Numbered from the stretch's first letter, positions 1 through 9,104 are shown. The stretch is 64,000 nucleotides of DNA from Hymenobacter duratus (GCF_014698995.1 NZ_JACWZZ010000003.1:310001-374000); one strand, 5' to 3'. Program-made: numbers and translations. Notes: generated from the letters alone by a model not told the origin.

Positions 1-99
1 ATTCATTCCCTCCTTTACTATTAGTTCAAAGCGCACGACAGTCTCAAAACGACACTACTTTGACTAACTGCAATTTCGTTGGTTGAGCTAAGCCACGGT

Positions 100-1128
100 T
101 CAGAAATGGTTGAACCCCTGGACCCGCAGCGGGATGGGCTGGCCGGCTTTGGTGATGAGATTGGTGCCTTCGCTCTTGGCTACCATGTGGCCGATGATGG
201 TGATATCGGGGTGGTTCTTGATTTTGTCGTGGGCGGAGAGCGGGACGGTGAAGAGCAGCTCGTAGTCCTCGCCGCCGTTGAGCATGCACATAATGGGGTC
301 GAGGTTGAATTCCTCGGCCACTTCCAGCGTGGGGTTGGCAATAGGCAGGTTTTCGGTGAAGATGCGTGCACCGGTCCCGCTGGCCTGGCATAGGTGCAGC
401 ACTTCGGAAGCCAGCCCGTCGGAAATATCAATCATGCTGGTGGGCACCATGCCCAGGTCGCGCAGCTCGTGCACCACGTCCATGCGGGCCTCGGGGCGGA
501 GCTGGCGCTGCAGAACGTAGGGATATTTATCCAGTTCGGGCTGGGTTTCGGGGTCAGCCTGCCAGGCTTGTTTTTCGCGCTCCAGCACCTGCAGGCCCAA
601 ATAGGCCCCGCCCAGGTCGCCGGTGACGCAAAGCAGGTCGTTGGGGCCGGCTCCGCTGCGGCGCACGGCTTTACCGGCCTCCACCTGGCCCAGCGCCGTG
701 ATGCCAATTGTGAGGCCCGAGCGGCTGCCGGTGGTGTCGCCACCTACTAGGTCCACGTTATAGGCTTCGCAGGCCAGCCGAATACCTTCGTAGAGTTCCT
801 CTACTGCTTCTACTGAGAAGCGCGACGGCACGCTCAGCGCCACTACAATCTGGGTGGGCAGGGCATTCATGGCCGCCACATCCGACACATTCACGGCCAC
901 AGCCTTGTAGCCCAGGTGCTTGAGGGGGCAGAACGTGAGGTCGAAATGCACGCCTTCCACCAGCAAATCGGTGCTGATAACCAGCTCCTGCCCGGCTGCT
1001 GGAGCCAGAATAGCCGCGTCGTCGCCGATGCCAAGGATGGTGCTGGGTTGGTTGAGTTGTACAGTATCCTGAATACGGCGGATCAAGCCGAATTCGCCTA
1101 CTTCATCGAGAGGAGTGACGTCGCTCAT
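100..1128 (-). CDS. thiL: Thiamine-monophosphate kinase ThiL
   Basis: Phosphorylates thiamine monophosphate to thiamine pyrophosphate with ATP in the cytosol, the last step of cofactor synthesis. The 342-aa product shows the ThiL signature set: GIGDDAAI at residues 33-40, STDLLVEGVHFDL at 52-64, a VGGDTT loop, SMIDISDGLASE and LNGGEDYELLF in the C-terminal half. This is the PurM/AIR-synthetase-like fold at normal family length. An in-frame ATG 144 bp upstream (1272) is rejected: the extra 48 residues are Cys/Ser-rich and unlike the family, and a TACCTTTG box lies inside them at 1203-1210. It stands alone, with no other thi gene in view. Confidence 0.95.
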   Translation of the reverse strand: MSDVTPLDEVGEFGLIRRIQDTVQLNQPSTILGIGDDAAILAPAAGQELVISTDLLVEGVHFDLTFCPLKHLGYKAVAVNVSDVAAMNALPTQIVVALSVPSRFSVEAVEELYEGIRLACEAYNVDLVGGDTTGSRSGLTIGITALGQVEAGKAVRRSGAGPNDLLCVTGDLGGAYLGLQVLEREKQAWQADPETQPELDKYPYVLQRQLRPEARMDVVHELRDLGMVPTSMIDISDGLASEVLHLCQASGTGARIFTENLPIANPTLEVAEEFNLDPIMCMLNGGEDYELLFTVPLSAHDKIKNHPDITIIGHMVAKSEGTNLITKAGQPIPLRVQGFNHF

Positions 1129-1202
1129 AAGATCAGTGAGTTGAAAAAATCGGGTAGCCGGGTCTGCCTGCACTGTGCAAAAACAGATGCGGCTACAGCA
1201 AG

Positions 1203-1210
1203 CAAAGGTA
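1203..1210 (-). promoter_or_regulatory. Putative -7 box of thiL
   Basis: Minus-strand TACCTTTG matches the Bacteroidota -7 consensus TAnnTTTG and would give a leader of about 70 nt before the ATG at 1128. No convincing TTG lies at the expected -33 spacing, so the call is tentative. Confidence 0.35.
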
Positions 1211-1272
1211 CGTAACTGCGCCTGAGCCCCGCTGCTACGGTTGGCGTGGCTTGCAGTAGAATGTATAAACAA

Positions 1273-1302
1273 AAAGGCCGCTTCTCAGTGGAAGCGGCCT
1301 TT
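1273..1302 (-). terminator. Rho-independent terminator after the LTD/T9SS gene
   Basis: Perfect 12-bp stem (AAAGGCCGCTTC with GAAGCGGCCTTT, 6-nt loop), followed on the minus strand by TTTTTGTTT. It lies between the secreted-protein gene that ends at 1358 and thiL. Confidence 0.85.
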
Positions 1303-1357
1303 CAGGTAGACAATGCAGAAGCGAAATACAGATGACGCCTCCGATTTTGTCAGTCGT

Positions 1358-2479
1358 TTACTTCACCATCAGCTCTTTGTAGAGCGTAGTCTGACCATCC
1401 TTCGACACGAACTGTACGAAGTACAGACCGGCTTTCAGGCCCGAGATGTCGAGGGTAATTTTCTCGGAAGCCAAGCCCTGCGGCTGAGCTGAGATGCGCT
1501 GGCCAAGGCCGTTGAGCACGACAATAGAACCCACTTTTACATCTTTCAACTCGATGGTAGCCGAGCCGCTAGCGGGGTTCGGATACACGCTGATGCCGTT
1601 GTTGAATTTCTCCAGAACTTTCAACGGACCGTAGGTGCCGAAAGGGCCAGTGTAGTCGTTGTGCTCACCGAGGCGCGAGTAGCTCTGGCCAGCGGGGTTG
1701 GAGGTGCCTCCGGGAGGGAAAGCAAAGCTATACGCTTCCCACTGGTCGGCAATATTGTAAGAAGCAACGGCTGGATTGACACGAATGCCCGACGAAACCG
1801 ACGCCCGACGCATCAGCGACTGGTTGGCCGAAGCTACCAAAGGCTGTACGCTCACACCGTTCACGATAACAGGAGCATCAGCGGGGTTGGTACCGCTCCA
1901 CTGGCCCGTGCCCGTACCGCCACCCGATGGCAGCGGCTGGTTGCCGATTACACCAAAAATATCCACCAATACTGCCGTGCCAACGCCAGCCGTGCCGCCC
2001 GTCCAGCGTACCAGACCCAGAGCGTCGTCGCCGTTGAAGTAGGTTACGTTGCCGGTTGGGGCACCGCCCTGGCTGATGTAGTTGGCTCCGTTGGTGTTGT
2101 AAGGGGTAGCACCGCGCTGGTTGGCTTTGGTGGTGAGGTCCGTGAGAGTGGCCTCGCCATTAGCGTACACGAAAGCAGCGGCCGAGTTCAGCGTGTTAGC
2201 GCCCGTTGTGCGCATCAGACGCTCCTCGTCCACTGGGGTAGTGCTGCCGTTGGAGTAACGACGGATGGAGTAGGCATTCAGGTTAACAGCTGCCGTGGTA
2301 GGGTTGAAAATCTCCACTGCCCGCTCGTTGCCGGTTGAGTTGGAAACGCCGCCATTGTAGCTCAGGCCCGACTGGTGAGCTCCTTCGTTGTACTCCGAGA
2401 GAAACAATTCGGTGCCCTGGCCACGGGAAGTAGCAGCCGCCAGCAGCAGCGCCGACACCAGTAAGTAATTCTTTTTCAT
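1358..2479 (-). CDS. Secreted lamin-tail-like protein with T9SS type A sorting domain
   Basis: Exported 373-aa protein of unknown role. Residues 1-20 form a signal peptide (MKKNYLLVSALLLAAATSRG). The body (about 24-290) opens with ELFLSEYNEGA and later NERAVEIFNPT and NLNAYSIRRYSNGS, the pattern of lamin-tail-like (LTD) beta-sandwich domains in bacterial surface proteins. The last ~80 residues start at ISVYPNPASGSATIEL and end GLYFVQFVSKDG...LYKELMVK, a typical type A sorting domain that directs transport by the T9SS and anchoring or release at the surface. It is a single-gene unit with its own terminator. The substrate or partner cannot be read from the sequence. Confidence 0.85.
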   Translation of the reverse strand: MKKNYLLVSALLLAAATSRGQGTELFLSEYNEGAHQSGLSYNGGVSNSTGNERAVEIFNPTTAAVNLNAYSIRRYSNGSTTPVDEERLMRTTGANTLNSAAAFVYANGEATLTDLTTKANQRGATPYNTNGANYISQGGAPTGNVTYFNGDDALGLVRWTGGTAGVGTAVLVDIFGVIGNQPLPSGGGTGTGQWSGTNPADAPVIVNGVSVQPLVASANQSLMRRASVSSGIRVNPAVASYNIADQWEAYSFAFPPGGTSNPAGQSYSRLGEHNDYTGPFGTYGPLKVLEKFNNGISVYPNPASGSATIELKDVKVGSIVVLNGLGQRISAQPQGLASEKITLDISGLKAGLYFVQFVSKDGQTTLYKELMVK

Positions 2480-2622
2480 GTAAGGGGGAAGTGAATGTTT
2501 GACTGAACCGGCCTCAAAGATAAGGACTTTGGCCGGGCTTTATACGTTACCAAATGATAAAGGGGTTGCCCTATATTGCTGTAAGCATACTGATTATCAG
2601 CGCCGACCGAGATGCAACCATG

Positions 2623-2769
2623 TTAGAATTTCTTTACGACCAGCAGCTTCTTGTCCTTGGCGGAGGCATACAGCACGTGGTAAGTGTAGTCTGCGTCGTT
2701 TTTCCGGCCCGTAGCCTTATCATGCGGAAATAGCACAAATGCCGTTATCCGGTTGGCATACGAATCCGG
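2623..2769 (-). pseudogene. Start-less protein-like remnant (C-terminal fragment)
   Basis: A 48-codon open frame on the minus strand reads like real protein, with TAFVLFPHDKATGRKNDADY followed by a lysine-rich end LYASAKDKKLLVVKKF and a stop. It has no ATG; the frame is closed upstream by a stop at 2770-2772. It may be the tail of a decayed gene whose front is lost or frameshifted. Family not recognised. The rest of 2480-2856 holds the upstream region of the LTD/T9SS gene and no other clear signal. Confidence 0.3.
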
Positions 2770-2856
2770 TTACAGCCTGCATATTTGTTGGCTGGTTGTC
2801 AGTATTCCGGAACCTCCTCTGCTCATAGCTTGTCTGTTCGACACTTATTTAGCCCT

Positions 2857-3441
2857 ATGAAACACACGCTTTGGCTGGCTCTTCTGCTGGCTGCTGTCCT
2901 CACTGCCTGCAACCGTACTCCCAAACCCCTCGACCCGGCTTCTGCTACTGCTGCCAGAGCGCAACTGGATGTGCTGCGCGACTCCGTAGACACCCGTTGG
3001 ACCCAGATGATGGCCAGCGACGACGCCAAAATTGTTGCTACTGCCCAGATACTAAGTGAGCTGGAACGCAACCCTACGGCCAACAAAGAGCAGCTACAGC
3101 AGCTCAGCCGCGCCAACAGTCGCCTCAAGGCCCGCCGCTATCAGCAGCTTACCATGCAGTCGACCCAGATAGACCAGTATGATATGGCGCAGGACTCGCT
3201 GCTGACTTCGCTGCGCGGAATCCTAACGGCAACCGGACCAGGCTCCCCTAACACGACGGTCCGGAATACCTTCGACACCATCGGCGAGTACGACGGGCAG
3301 GTGGTAGGCTACCGCGTGCAATATGACCGCGCCGCCAAGCAGTTCAACAACTATCTGCTGCTGCACCAGAGTGAATTGCAAAGCCTAGGAGGTAAGTACA
3401 AGCAGCTCGCGCCGCTGCCGCTGTTTGAGCTACAGGAATAG
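2857..3441 (+). CDS. Putative LemA-like lipoprotein
   Basis: A 194-aa lipoprotein: residues 1-17 are a signal sequence and the lipobox ends at Cys18 (LTAC). The rest is predominantly helical, with many Gln/Leu/Arg heptad-like stretches at about 25-130. The C-terminal segment (VGYRVQYDRAAKQFNNYL, then LAPLPLFE) resembles the end of LemA-family proteins, where a YN(N)-type helix is followed by a PxxxF tail. The match is by eye and the family role is itself poorly known. ATG 2857 is chosen over the in-frame ATG at 2785 because it places the signal peptide at the N-terminus. A strong hairpin terminator follows. Confidence 0.7.
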   Translation: MKHTLWLALLLAAVLTACNRTPKPLDPASATAARAQLDVLRDSVDTRWTQMMASDDAKIVATAQILSELERNPTANKEQLQQLSRANSRLKARRYQQLTMQSTQIDQYDMAQDSLLTSLRGILTATGPGSPNTTVRNTFDTIGEYDGQVVGYRVQYDRAAKQFNNYLLLHQSELQSLGGKYKQLAPLPLFELQE

Positions 3442-3463
3442 CGGATAGATTCACATCACCAAA

Positions 3464-3499
3464 AAAATCCCCACTACAACCTGTGCAGTGGGGATTTTT
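3464..3499. terminator. Bidirectional hairpin terminator
   Basis: AATCCCCACT pairs with AGTGGGGATT, flanked by A and T runs on the two sides, just after the LemA-like gene. Confidence 0.85.
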
Positions 3500-3956
3500 A
3501 GCTTTGTGCGAATTCAAAGGGAAAGGAAATTTGAGACCCATGCAACCTAACTATTCATCTACAACTCTTTAGTGAAACCGCCCCGGATACGGCGCATTGC
3601 GCCGCATTTTGTATGGTTGAGTTGGTTGTGGAAAAGGCGACCGGAATATTCCGGCCGCTTTTTTACGTTTTAGGAGCCTTGCCAATCAGACACGCCCAAC
3701 CTCATGGCAGGCGGGCCGCTAGCTAGAGTAGCGCCGTGACACTTGTGGCTGCCGCGGGGCAGCATCAGCAGAAGCCGCGGCATACTACTATACGGGCTCT
3801 ATGTTTCCTGCCGGCCGCCGTTTTCTCTGGCCTGAACTTGTGGCGGGCGGCCCGGTTATGGTTGCGGTTTTTGAGAAGAGGCGCTGCTTCGACAACGCCC
3901 CTGCTCCCCCCTCCGCAACCAGACTCCTGATTCTTACCCCACCGAAACCCAAACAG
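3500..3956. other. Intergenic stretch before the MBL-fold gene
   Basis: No supported gene. It holds a second hairpin at about 3632-3664 (CCGGAA/TTCCGG core, GCG/CGC lower stem, then a T run) that could act as a terminator on the plus strand. The remaining ~290 bp, through 3956, is the leader of the MBL-fold gene and shows no clear promoter pair. Confidence 0.5.
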
Positions 3957-4745
3957 ATGAAGCTTACTTTTGCCCTCACTGCCGTGCTGGCTGCTTTTGC
4001 GGTTCAGACGCAGGCCCAAACTGCCACTCCCGCTACCGCGCCGCGTGTGCCCGCCGACCAGATTACGACCAAAAAGGGGCCGCTTACGGTGCAGCCCATC
4101 ACGCACGGCAGCGTAGTGCTGACGTGGAATGGCCAAACCATTTACGTGGACCCCTACGGCGGCGCGGAAGCCTATGCCGGGCTGGCCGCGCCCGATGTGA
4201 TTCTGATTACCGACATCCACGGCGACCATCTGGACACCAAAACACTGGCGGGCCTTGCTGTGGGCAAAGCGCTGATGATCGTGCCCCAGGCCGTGGCCGA
4301 GAAGCTCCCGGCAGAGTACAAAACGCAGGCACGCATCCTGCGTAACGGCCAGCAACTCGACACGCTGGGCATGAGCGTTTCGGCCATTCCGATGTATAAC
4401 CTGCCCGAAGCGGCAGACGCCATGCACCCCAAAGGCCGCGGCAACGGCTACAGACTGAACCTGGGAGGCAAAAATGTATACATCTCCGGCGATACCGAAG
4501 ACACAGCAGAAATGCGCGCCCTCAAGAACATCGACGTGGCATTCGTGTGCATGAATCTCCCTTACACTATGGATGTGCAGCAGGCGGCGCAGGGCGTGCT
4601 GGCCTTCAAGCCCGGCATCGTGTACCCCTACCACTACCGCGGCCAAAGCGGCCTGAGCGACGTGGCGGCCTTTCAGAAAACCGTGCGTGCGGCCAATAAG
4701 AAAATCGACGTTCGGCTGCGCAACTGGTACCCGGCGGCTAAATAG
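3957..4745 (+). CDS. Exported MBL-fold metal-dependent hydrolase (UlaG-like)
   Basis: A 262-aa protein with signal peptide MKLTFALTAVLAAFAVQTQA, so probably periplasmic. The metallo-beta-lactamase core shows ITHGSVVLTWNGQTIYVDPY, the metal motif TDIHGDHLD (a THxHxDH variant with Asp replacing the first His, as in UlaG-like members), GNGYRLNLGGKNVYISGDTE with the bridging Asp, and a final PYHYRGQSGL His region. These features fit the UlaG/YcbJ-like branch that hydrolyses phosphodiester or lactone substrates; the actual substrate is unknown. ATG 3957 is chosen because the upstream in-frame ATG (3801) would bury the signal peptide. Confidence 0.85.
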   Translation: MKLTFALTAVLAAFAVQTQAQTATPATAPRVPADQITTKKGPLTVQPITHGSVVLTWNGQTIYVDPYGGAEAYAGLAAPDVILITDIHGDHLDTKTLAGLAVGKALMIVPQAVAEKLPAEYKTQARILRNGQQLDTLGMSVSAIPMYNLPEAADAMHPKGRGNGYRLNLGGKNVYISGDTEDTAEMRALKNIDVAFVCMNLPYTMDVQQAAQGVLAFKPGIVYPYHYRGQSGLSDVAAFQKTVRAANKKIDVRLRNWYPAAK

Positions 4746-4939
4746 CGCATCTTACCCCCGACGAACATCCTGCCGAGCAATTAGCTCAGCAGGATGTTCC
4801 GGTGTTTCAAGGATTGCCCGGCGAGCCACTTCTGCTGAGCGACGGTTCGGAAACGCCGACACCAACGGCTCAAAGCATATACCTACCGCCCAGTGATATG
4901 GGTGACCCTGCTTTGGATAAGTTGTGGAAGCAGGAATAG
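4742..4939 (+). pseudogene. Start-less protein-like open frame
   Basis: Right after the hydrolase, a stop-to-stop frame of 65 codons plus stop has protein-like composition: LTPDEHPAEQLAQQDVPVFQ, then LPGEPLLLSDGSETP, and it ends YLPPSDMGDPALDKLWKQE. There is no ATG before its last 15 codons. It also spans the 4763-4799 inverted repeat. It may be a remnant or use a rare start. Family not recognised. Confidence 0.3.
4763..4799. repeat. Inverted repeat
   Basis: GAACATCCTGC and GCAGGATGTTC form an 11-bp stem; GAGC/GCTC continues it inside. No T run follows, so it is not a standard terminator. Confidence 0.6.
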
Positions 4940-4970
4940 TAAGCAAAGTTGTCTTGCCGCCGGGTTCAAA

Positions 4971-5002
4971 AAAAGACCAGCCACGTATGTAGCTGGTCTT
5001 TT
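4971..5002. terminator. Bidirectional terminator
   Basis: AAAAGACCAGC/GCTGGTCTTTT stem with an A run before and T run after. It lies between the start-less frame and the convergent M3 peptidase gene. Nothing else is seen in 4940-5064. Confidence 0.8.
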
Positions 5003-5064
5003 GCTATAGAATCCCTTTTTCGATGCGACGGGAATACTCCGGCCGCTTTCTTTACATTTTTCTG

Positions 5065-6810
5065 CTACAGCTTCGCCATTTCGTCGCGTACGAAGTCGGC
5101 GAGGGTACGCAAGTAGCTGGTGCTGAAATCGAAGCGGATGCCGGCAGCGGCGTAGATGTCGCCGATGGGTGCGGTGTAGCCCAGCGCCAACGCGCGCTTG
5201 TACGCGGCGAGGCCTTCCTGCGGATTCTGGCGGTAGTTGCGCCACACCGCAATGGCCCCAAGCTGTGCCATAGCATACTCAATGTAGTAGAAGGGCACCT
5301 CATAGAGGTGCAACTGCTTCTGCCATAGGTACGGCTTGAAGCCTTCCAGCCCTTTCCAGCTCACGGTCCGTTGGTTGAACTCGTCGAAAATCTGCTGCCA
5401 CTGCTGGTGGCGCTGCTCCTCGGTGTGTTCCGGATTTTCGTATACCCAGTGCTGAAACTTGTCGATGGTGGCCACCCAGGGGAAGGTTTCCAGCACGCTT
5501 TCCAGGTGGGTTTTCTTGGCGCGGCGCAGCTCGTCGGCGTCCGTAAAAAACACGTCCCAGTGGTCCATGCTCATCAGCTCCATGCTCATGGAGGCCAGCT
5601 CCGCCACTTCGGATGGCGGGTGCTTGTCGGCACCCAGCGGCAGGTTGCGGGTCAGGAAGGAGTGTACGGCGTGGCCACCCTCATGCAGCATCGTCACGAC
5701 GTCGCGCAGGGAACTGGTGGCATTCATGAAAATGAACGGCACGCCGGTTTCATCAAGCGGGTAGTTGTAGCCGCCGGGCGCTTTGCCCTTGCGGCTTTCC
5801 AGATCGAGGTGGCCCATCTGGCGCATGGTGCGCAGGCAGTCGCCGAGGTATGGGTCGAGGCGCTGAAACACGTCGATGGTTTTCTCCAGCAGCTCCGCCC
5901 CTGTTTCAAACGGCCGCATGGGTGCTTTGCCGCTTACATCTACGTCCAGGTCCCAGGGGCGCAGCTCGGCCAGCGCCAGATCCTGGCGGCGCTCCAGGTC
6001 CAGGTCATCAATCAGCGGCACGACGGTTTCGCGGATGGCCTGGTGGAAATTGCGGCAGTCCTGCGGGGTATAGTCGAAGCGGCCCAGCGCCGCAAACATA
6101 TAGTCGCGGAAGTTGGGAAAATCGGCATTTAATGCCATCTGGTGGCGTAGGCCAATCAGCTCGGTGTAAAGCGAGTCCAGCGGCTCGGCGTCGCGGAGGC
6201 GGCGGGCCTGAATGGCGCGGTAGGCCTCTTCCCGCACGGCGCGGTCGGTGTTTTTAAGCCGGTCGGCAGCGCGGGGCAGCGTCATTTCCTCGCCATCCAA
6301 AGTCACGGTCATGGCGCCAGCAATAGCAGCATATTGCTGCTGCTTGGTGCTGATGTCGGTTTTGAGCGGAATATTTTCGGCCCGGTAGATTTCCAGCGCC
6401 TGCCGCACCGAGCGCAGAAACACGCGGTACTTCTCCTGGTCTAGCTCCGGCAAAAACTCCGACGCCATCATTTTCTCGTTCAGCGCGTGGTCGTAGGGGG
6501 CTATGTTGGGCTCAATCTCGCTGACAAAAAACTGAAATGCCGTGCTCCGCTGCTCGTCCTGTGTGTCGCAGGTCATGCGGATATAGCGCCAGGCGAGGTC
6601 CTCGCTCAGCACCGATTCCAGTTCCGAACGGTCGAGCAGCCAGCGCTCCAACTCCGGACCAGAGGCAATAGACCGGTCGCGCAGCTCAATAAAGAAGGGC
6701 TCCAGAGTTGTCCAGTCCGTTACGGTAAACTCTTCGGGCAAATAGTGCCGGGGCGGGCGCTGCGTATCGGTAGCGGATGCCACCGGCAGATCGAGGGAAT
6801 TCGTTGTCAT
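5065..6810 (-). CDS. M3 family oligoendopeptidase (PepF-like)
   Basis: Cytosolic zinc metallopeptidase of 581 aa that cleaves short peptides. The zinc motif HEGGH is at about residues 376-380 (TMLHEGGHAVHSF) with a downstream Glu-rich helix (PSEVAELASMSMEL) supplying the third ligand, as in M3/oligoendopeptidase F. The N-terminal helical half (about 20-320) is typical, as is the GGYNYPLDETGVPFIFMN stretch before the active site. There is no signal peptide. ATG 6810 is preferred over 6909 because the extra 33 residues are not family-like. Confidence 0.92.
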   Translation of the reverse strand: MTTNSLDLPVASATDTQRPPRHYLPEEFTVTDWTTLEPFFIELRDRSIASGPELERWLLDRSELESVLSEDLAWRYIRMTCDTQDEQRSTAFQFFVSEIEPNIAPYDHALNEKMMASEFLPELDQEKYRVFLRSVRQALEIYRAENIPLKTDISTKQQQYAAIAGAMTVTLDGEEMTLPRAADRLKNTDRAVREEAYRAIQARRLRDAEPLDSLYTELIGLRHQMALNADFPNFRDYMFAALGRFDYTPQDCRNFHQAIRETVVPLIDDLDLERRQDLALAELRPWDLDVDVSGKAPMRPFETGAELLEKTIDVFQRLDPYLGDCLRTMRQMGHLDLESRKGKAPGGYNYPLDETGVPFIFMNATSSLRDVVTMLHEGGHAVHSFLTRNLPLGADKHPPSEVAELASMSMELMSMDHWDVFFTDADELRRAKKTHLESVLETFPWVATIDKFQHWVYENPEHTEEQRHQQWQQIFDEFNQRTVSWKGLEGFKPYLWQKQLHLYEVPFYYIEYAMAQLGAIAVWRNYRQNPQEGLAAYKRALALGYTAPIGDIYAAAGIRFDFSTSYLRTLADFVRDEMAKL

Positions 6811-6950
6811 AAGGAAGAAGATACGAGGAAATGTCGGGCGCGATGCCGCATCTTTTGTGAGCTGAGTGACACCGTACGCTATGCTGGCCCAATGCCCTGC
6901 GGCAGGCATTGCTGTTGCTACATAAGACCAGAACGCCTTCTTTCGTTCAG

Positions 6951-8060
6951 TTAGTCAATTTCAATAACGACGTCGCGGGTCAGCGGGTGGCCCACACAGA
7001 CTAGTACGTAGCCCTGCTTCATTTCCGAGTCGGAAAGTCCTTCCCGTTCATCCAGATGGACTTTACCCGAGAGGCACTTGCCACGGCAGGCGGTGCACAA
7101 GCCAGCCTGGCACGAGTACGGCAGGTCAATGTCTAGGTCGAGGGCGGCTTCCAGAATGGTCTGGCTGGGCTTCACCTCAAACTGGTACTCCGTGCCCTCA
7201 TAATTAACGGTTACGGTGCGCGTTACAATCTGGCCGTCATCGTCGGCGTCCGACACGTCGCCATGGCCGTTGGGCTGGGCAGCAGCGGCTTCCTGCGTGT
7301 CGGCGGCAGCCACAAAACTCTCGCGACGGATGCGGCTTTCGGGCACTCCCAGCAACTCCAGCGCCGATTTGGCTTCGGCCATCATGCCATCAGGGCCGCA
7401 CAGGAAGTATTCGGCCTGGACAGGCGGCATCTGGTGGCGCTGCTCCAGAATACGCAGCAGCATGGTACGGTTGAGGCGGCCGGTATGCTGGTGAGCGGCT
7501 ACCGGGCCAGTGGGCTGGCTATAGACATGCTCTATCTGCAGGCGGCCGCCGCTTTGGGCTTCCAACTGCCGAAGCTGCTCAGCAAAAATCACTGATTCCT
7601 CGTTGCGGTTGCCATACACGAGCAGCACCTGGCTACGGGGCTCGTCACGTAGCGCGGCCTTTAGCATGCTCATCAGCGGGGTGATGCCCGAACCAGCACC
7701 GACCAGCACCAGGGAGCGAGCTGTACTAGGGTTGGTGCTGAGCGTGAAGTTGCCGAGCGGGGCCATGGCCTCCAGCTGCTGCCCTACGCGAACGGTATCA
7801 AGCAGATAGTTACTCACGAGCCCCCCCGTCACGCGCTTCACCGTCACGGACAGGCGCGGTGCTTCACTGGGCGTGCTGCTGAGCGAGTAGGCGCGGCGCT
7901 CTTTTTTGCCGCCGGGTCCGCAGGGTAAAATCAGGGTCAGGAACTGGCCCGGGGCACTGGCAATGGTCTGGCGGCCGGGAGCTTCCAGATGAATCGTAAC
8001 GGCGTCGGGGGTTTCCTGGGTGAGGGCCACGACGGTAAGCGTAAGGTATGGACTGCTCAT
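6951..8060 (-). CDS. Ferredoxin--NAD(P)H reductase with C-terminal 2Fe-2S domain (PaaE-like)
   Basis: Electron-transfer flavoprotein of 369 aa. Domains in order: FAD-binding barrel with the RRAYSLSSTP flavin motif at about 55-64; NAD(P)-binding half with LVGAGSGITPLMSM at about 121-134; an Ala/Gln linker; and a plant-type 2Fe-2S ferredoxin domain with PYSCQAGLCTACRGKC and a fourth Cys in VLVCVGHP. This is the architecture of PaaE and related class IA oxygenase reductases, and of stand-alone Bacteroidota reductases. No oxygenase genes are nearby, so the partner is unknown. It is divergent from the M23 peptidase gene; their shared upstream region is 8061-8332. Confidence 0.9.
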   Translation of the reverse strand: MSSPYLTLTVVALTQETPDAVTIHLEAPGRQTIASAPGQFLTLILPCGPGGKKERRAYSLSSTPSEAPRLSVTVKRVTGGLVSNYLLDTVRVGQQLEAMAPLGNFTLSTNPSTARSLVLVGAGSGITPLMSMLKAALRDEPRSQVLLVYGNRNEESVIFAEQLRQLEAQSGGRLQIEHVYSQPTGPVAAHQHTGRLNRTMLLRILEQRHQMPPVQAEYFLCGPDGMMAEAKSALELLGVPESRIRRESFVAAADTQEAAAAQPNGHGDVSDADDDGQIVTRTVTVNYEGTEYQFEVKPSQTILEAALDLDIDLPYSCQAGLCTACRGKCLSGKVHLDEREGLSDSEMKQGYVLVCVGHPLTRDVVIEID

Positions 8061-8332
8061 TAGAATTGGTAGGAGCTTGGAGTCTTGAGGACTGGGAAAC
8101 AGGGCTGCAAAGTACGTGATTCTACAGCGTAAGCCTTAGCTTGCGCTACGAATACGCAACGTATAAGATATTGCCGTTTGGCCTCATTTCGATGCCACAG
8201 GGCTGCAGCGTTGCGTATCGGAACCTGCTTATCTACACTCCAACCGTACTGTGCGGCGCGTGGTTTTCCCTCTTGCCAGCTCCGCGCCGGAATGCTCACA
8301 GCACGGCTGCTTTTCCGTCTTTTCTCTCTCTT

Positions 8333-9019
8333 ATGCTCTCCGACCTGCTTGAACGCCATCAGCACGAATTTGGCCCGGTGCTGCCCGTCGATCTGAACGC
8401 TCCTGATGTAGCGCGCCTCGATTTTACGGCCGCCAATCCGCTTATCCGCGACGCTGATTTGCGCGACACAGCTGCTTTCGAGGCGCTGGTAGCCCAGTTG
8501 TTGGCCAACAAGGAGGCACACATCGGCGTGGGCGGCTACCTCGAAAATCGGGTTATCTACCGCCGCAGTCCCGGCCTGTTCGGCGACCCGGCCGTACCGG
8601 CCCGCTCCCTGCACCTGGGCGTGGACGTGTGGCTACGGGCTGGTACGCCGGTGCTGGCCCCGCTGGATGCTACCGTGCACAGCGTGCAGGACAACGACAA
8701 CTTCGGCGACTACGGCCCAACTGTTATTCTGCAGCACCAGTTGGAAGGCGACACGTTCTACACGCTGTACGGCCACCTGAGTCGCCGCGAAACTGCGCTG
8801 CTGCGGCCCGGCATGGTTATCGAGAAAGGCCAGACGTTTACGGAAGTCGGCCCCGCCCCCGAAAACGGCGACTGGCCACCGCATCTGCACTTTCAGGTAA
8901 TTGCGGACATGCTGGGCCTGAGTGGCGACTTTCCCGGCGTAGCGCTGCCGGAAGAGCAGGAGAAATGGGCGGCGCTTTGCCCCAACCCAAACCTGATTCT
9001 GCAGAGCCAATGGCTATAG
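8333..9019 (+). CDS. M23 family metallopeptidase
   Basis: A 228-aa LytM/M23-type peptidase domain protein, probably acting on peptidoglycan or another Gly-rich peptide. Visible: LHLGVDVW (zinc His and Asp), GTPVLAPLDATVHSV, YGHLSRR, and the C-terminal HLHFQV His pair. No obvious signal peptide follows ATG 8333 (MLSDLLERHQHEFGPVLPVD), which is odd for a wall hydrolase. An upstream in-frame ATG (8141) adds 64 residues without a clean signal sequence either. Cytosolic M23 proteins of this kind exist, so the location is uncertain. Confidence 0.85.
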   Translation: MLSDLLERHQHEFGPVLPVDLNAPDVARLDFTAANPLIRDADLRDTAAFEALVAQLLANKEAHIGVGGYLENRVIYRRSPGLFGDPAVPARSLHLGVDVWLRAGTPVLAPLDATVHSVQDNDNFGDYGPTVILQHQLEGDTFYTLYGHLSRRETALLRPGMVIEKGQTFTEVGPAPENGDWPPHLHFQVIADMLGLSGDFPGVALPEEQEKWAALCPNPNLILQSQWL

Positions 9020-9030
9020 ACTCTCACTAT

Positions 9031-9086
9031 CGCACTGGGCGACTGCGTCTCCGGGGTACTTCCTGGAGGCACAGTCGCCCAGTGCG
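9031..9086. terminator. Perfect 15-bp inverted repeat between convergent genes
   Basis: CGCACTGGGCGACTG pairs exactly with CAGTCGCCCAGTGCG across a 26-nt loop that itself holds CTCC/GGAG. It lies between the convergent M23 and LolC/E-type genes. There is no T run, so it may act as a transcript-end stabiliser more than a classic terminator. Confidence 0.6.
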
Positions 9087-9104
9087 TTGATGAAGGTGTT
9101 GCCT

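Noticed and set aside
3765..4646. 293-codon open frame antisense to the MBL-fold gene
   Set aside because: Shadow frame from GC-rich codon use of the plus-strand gene; no family pattern, while the plus frame has a signal peptide and metal motif.
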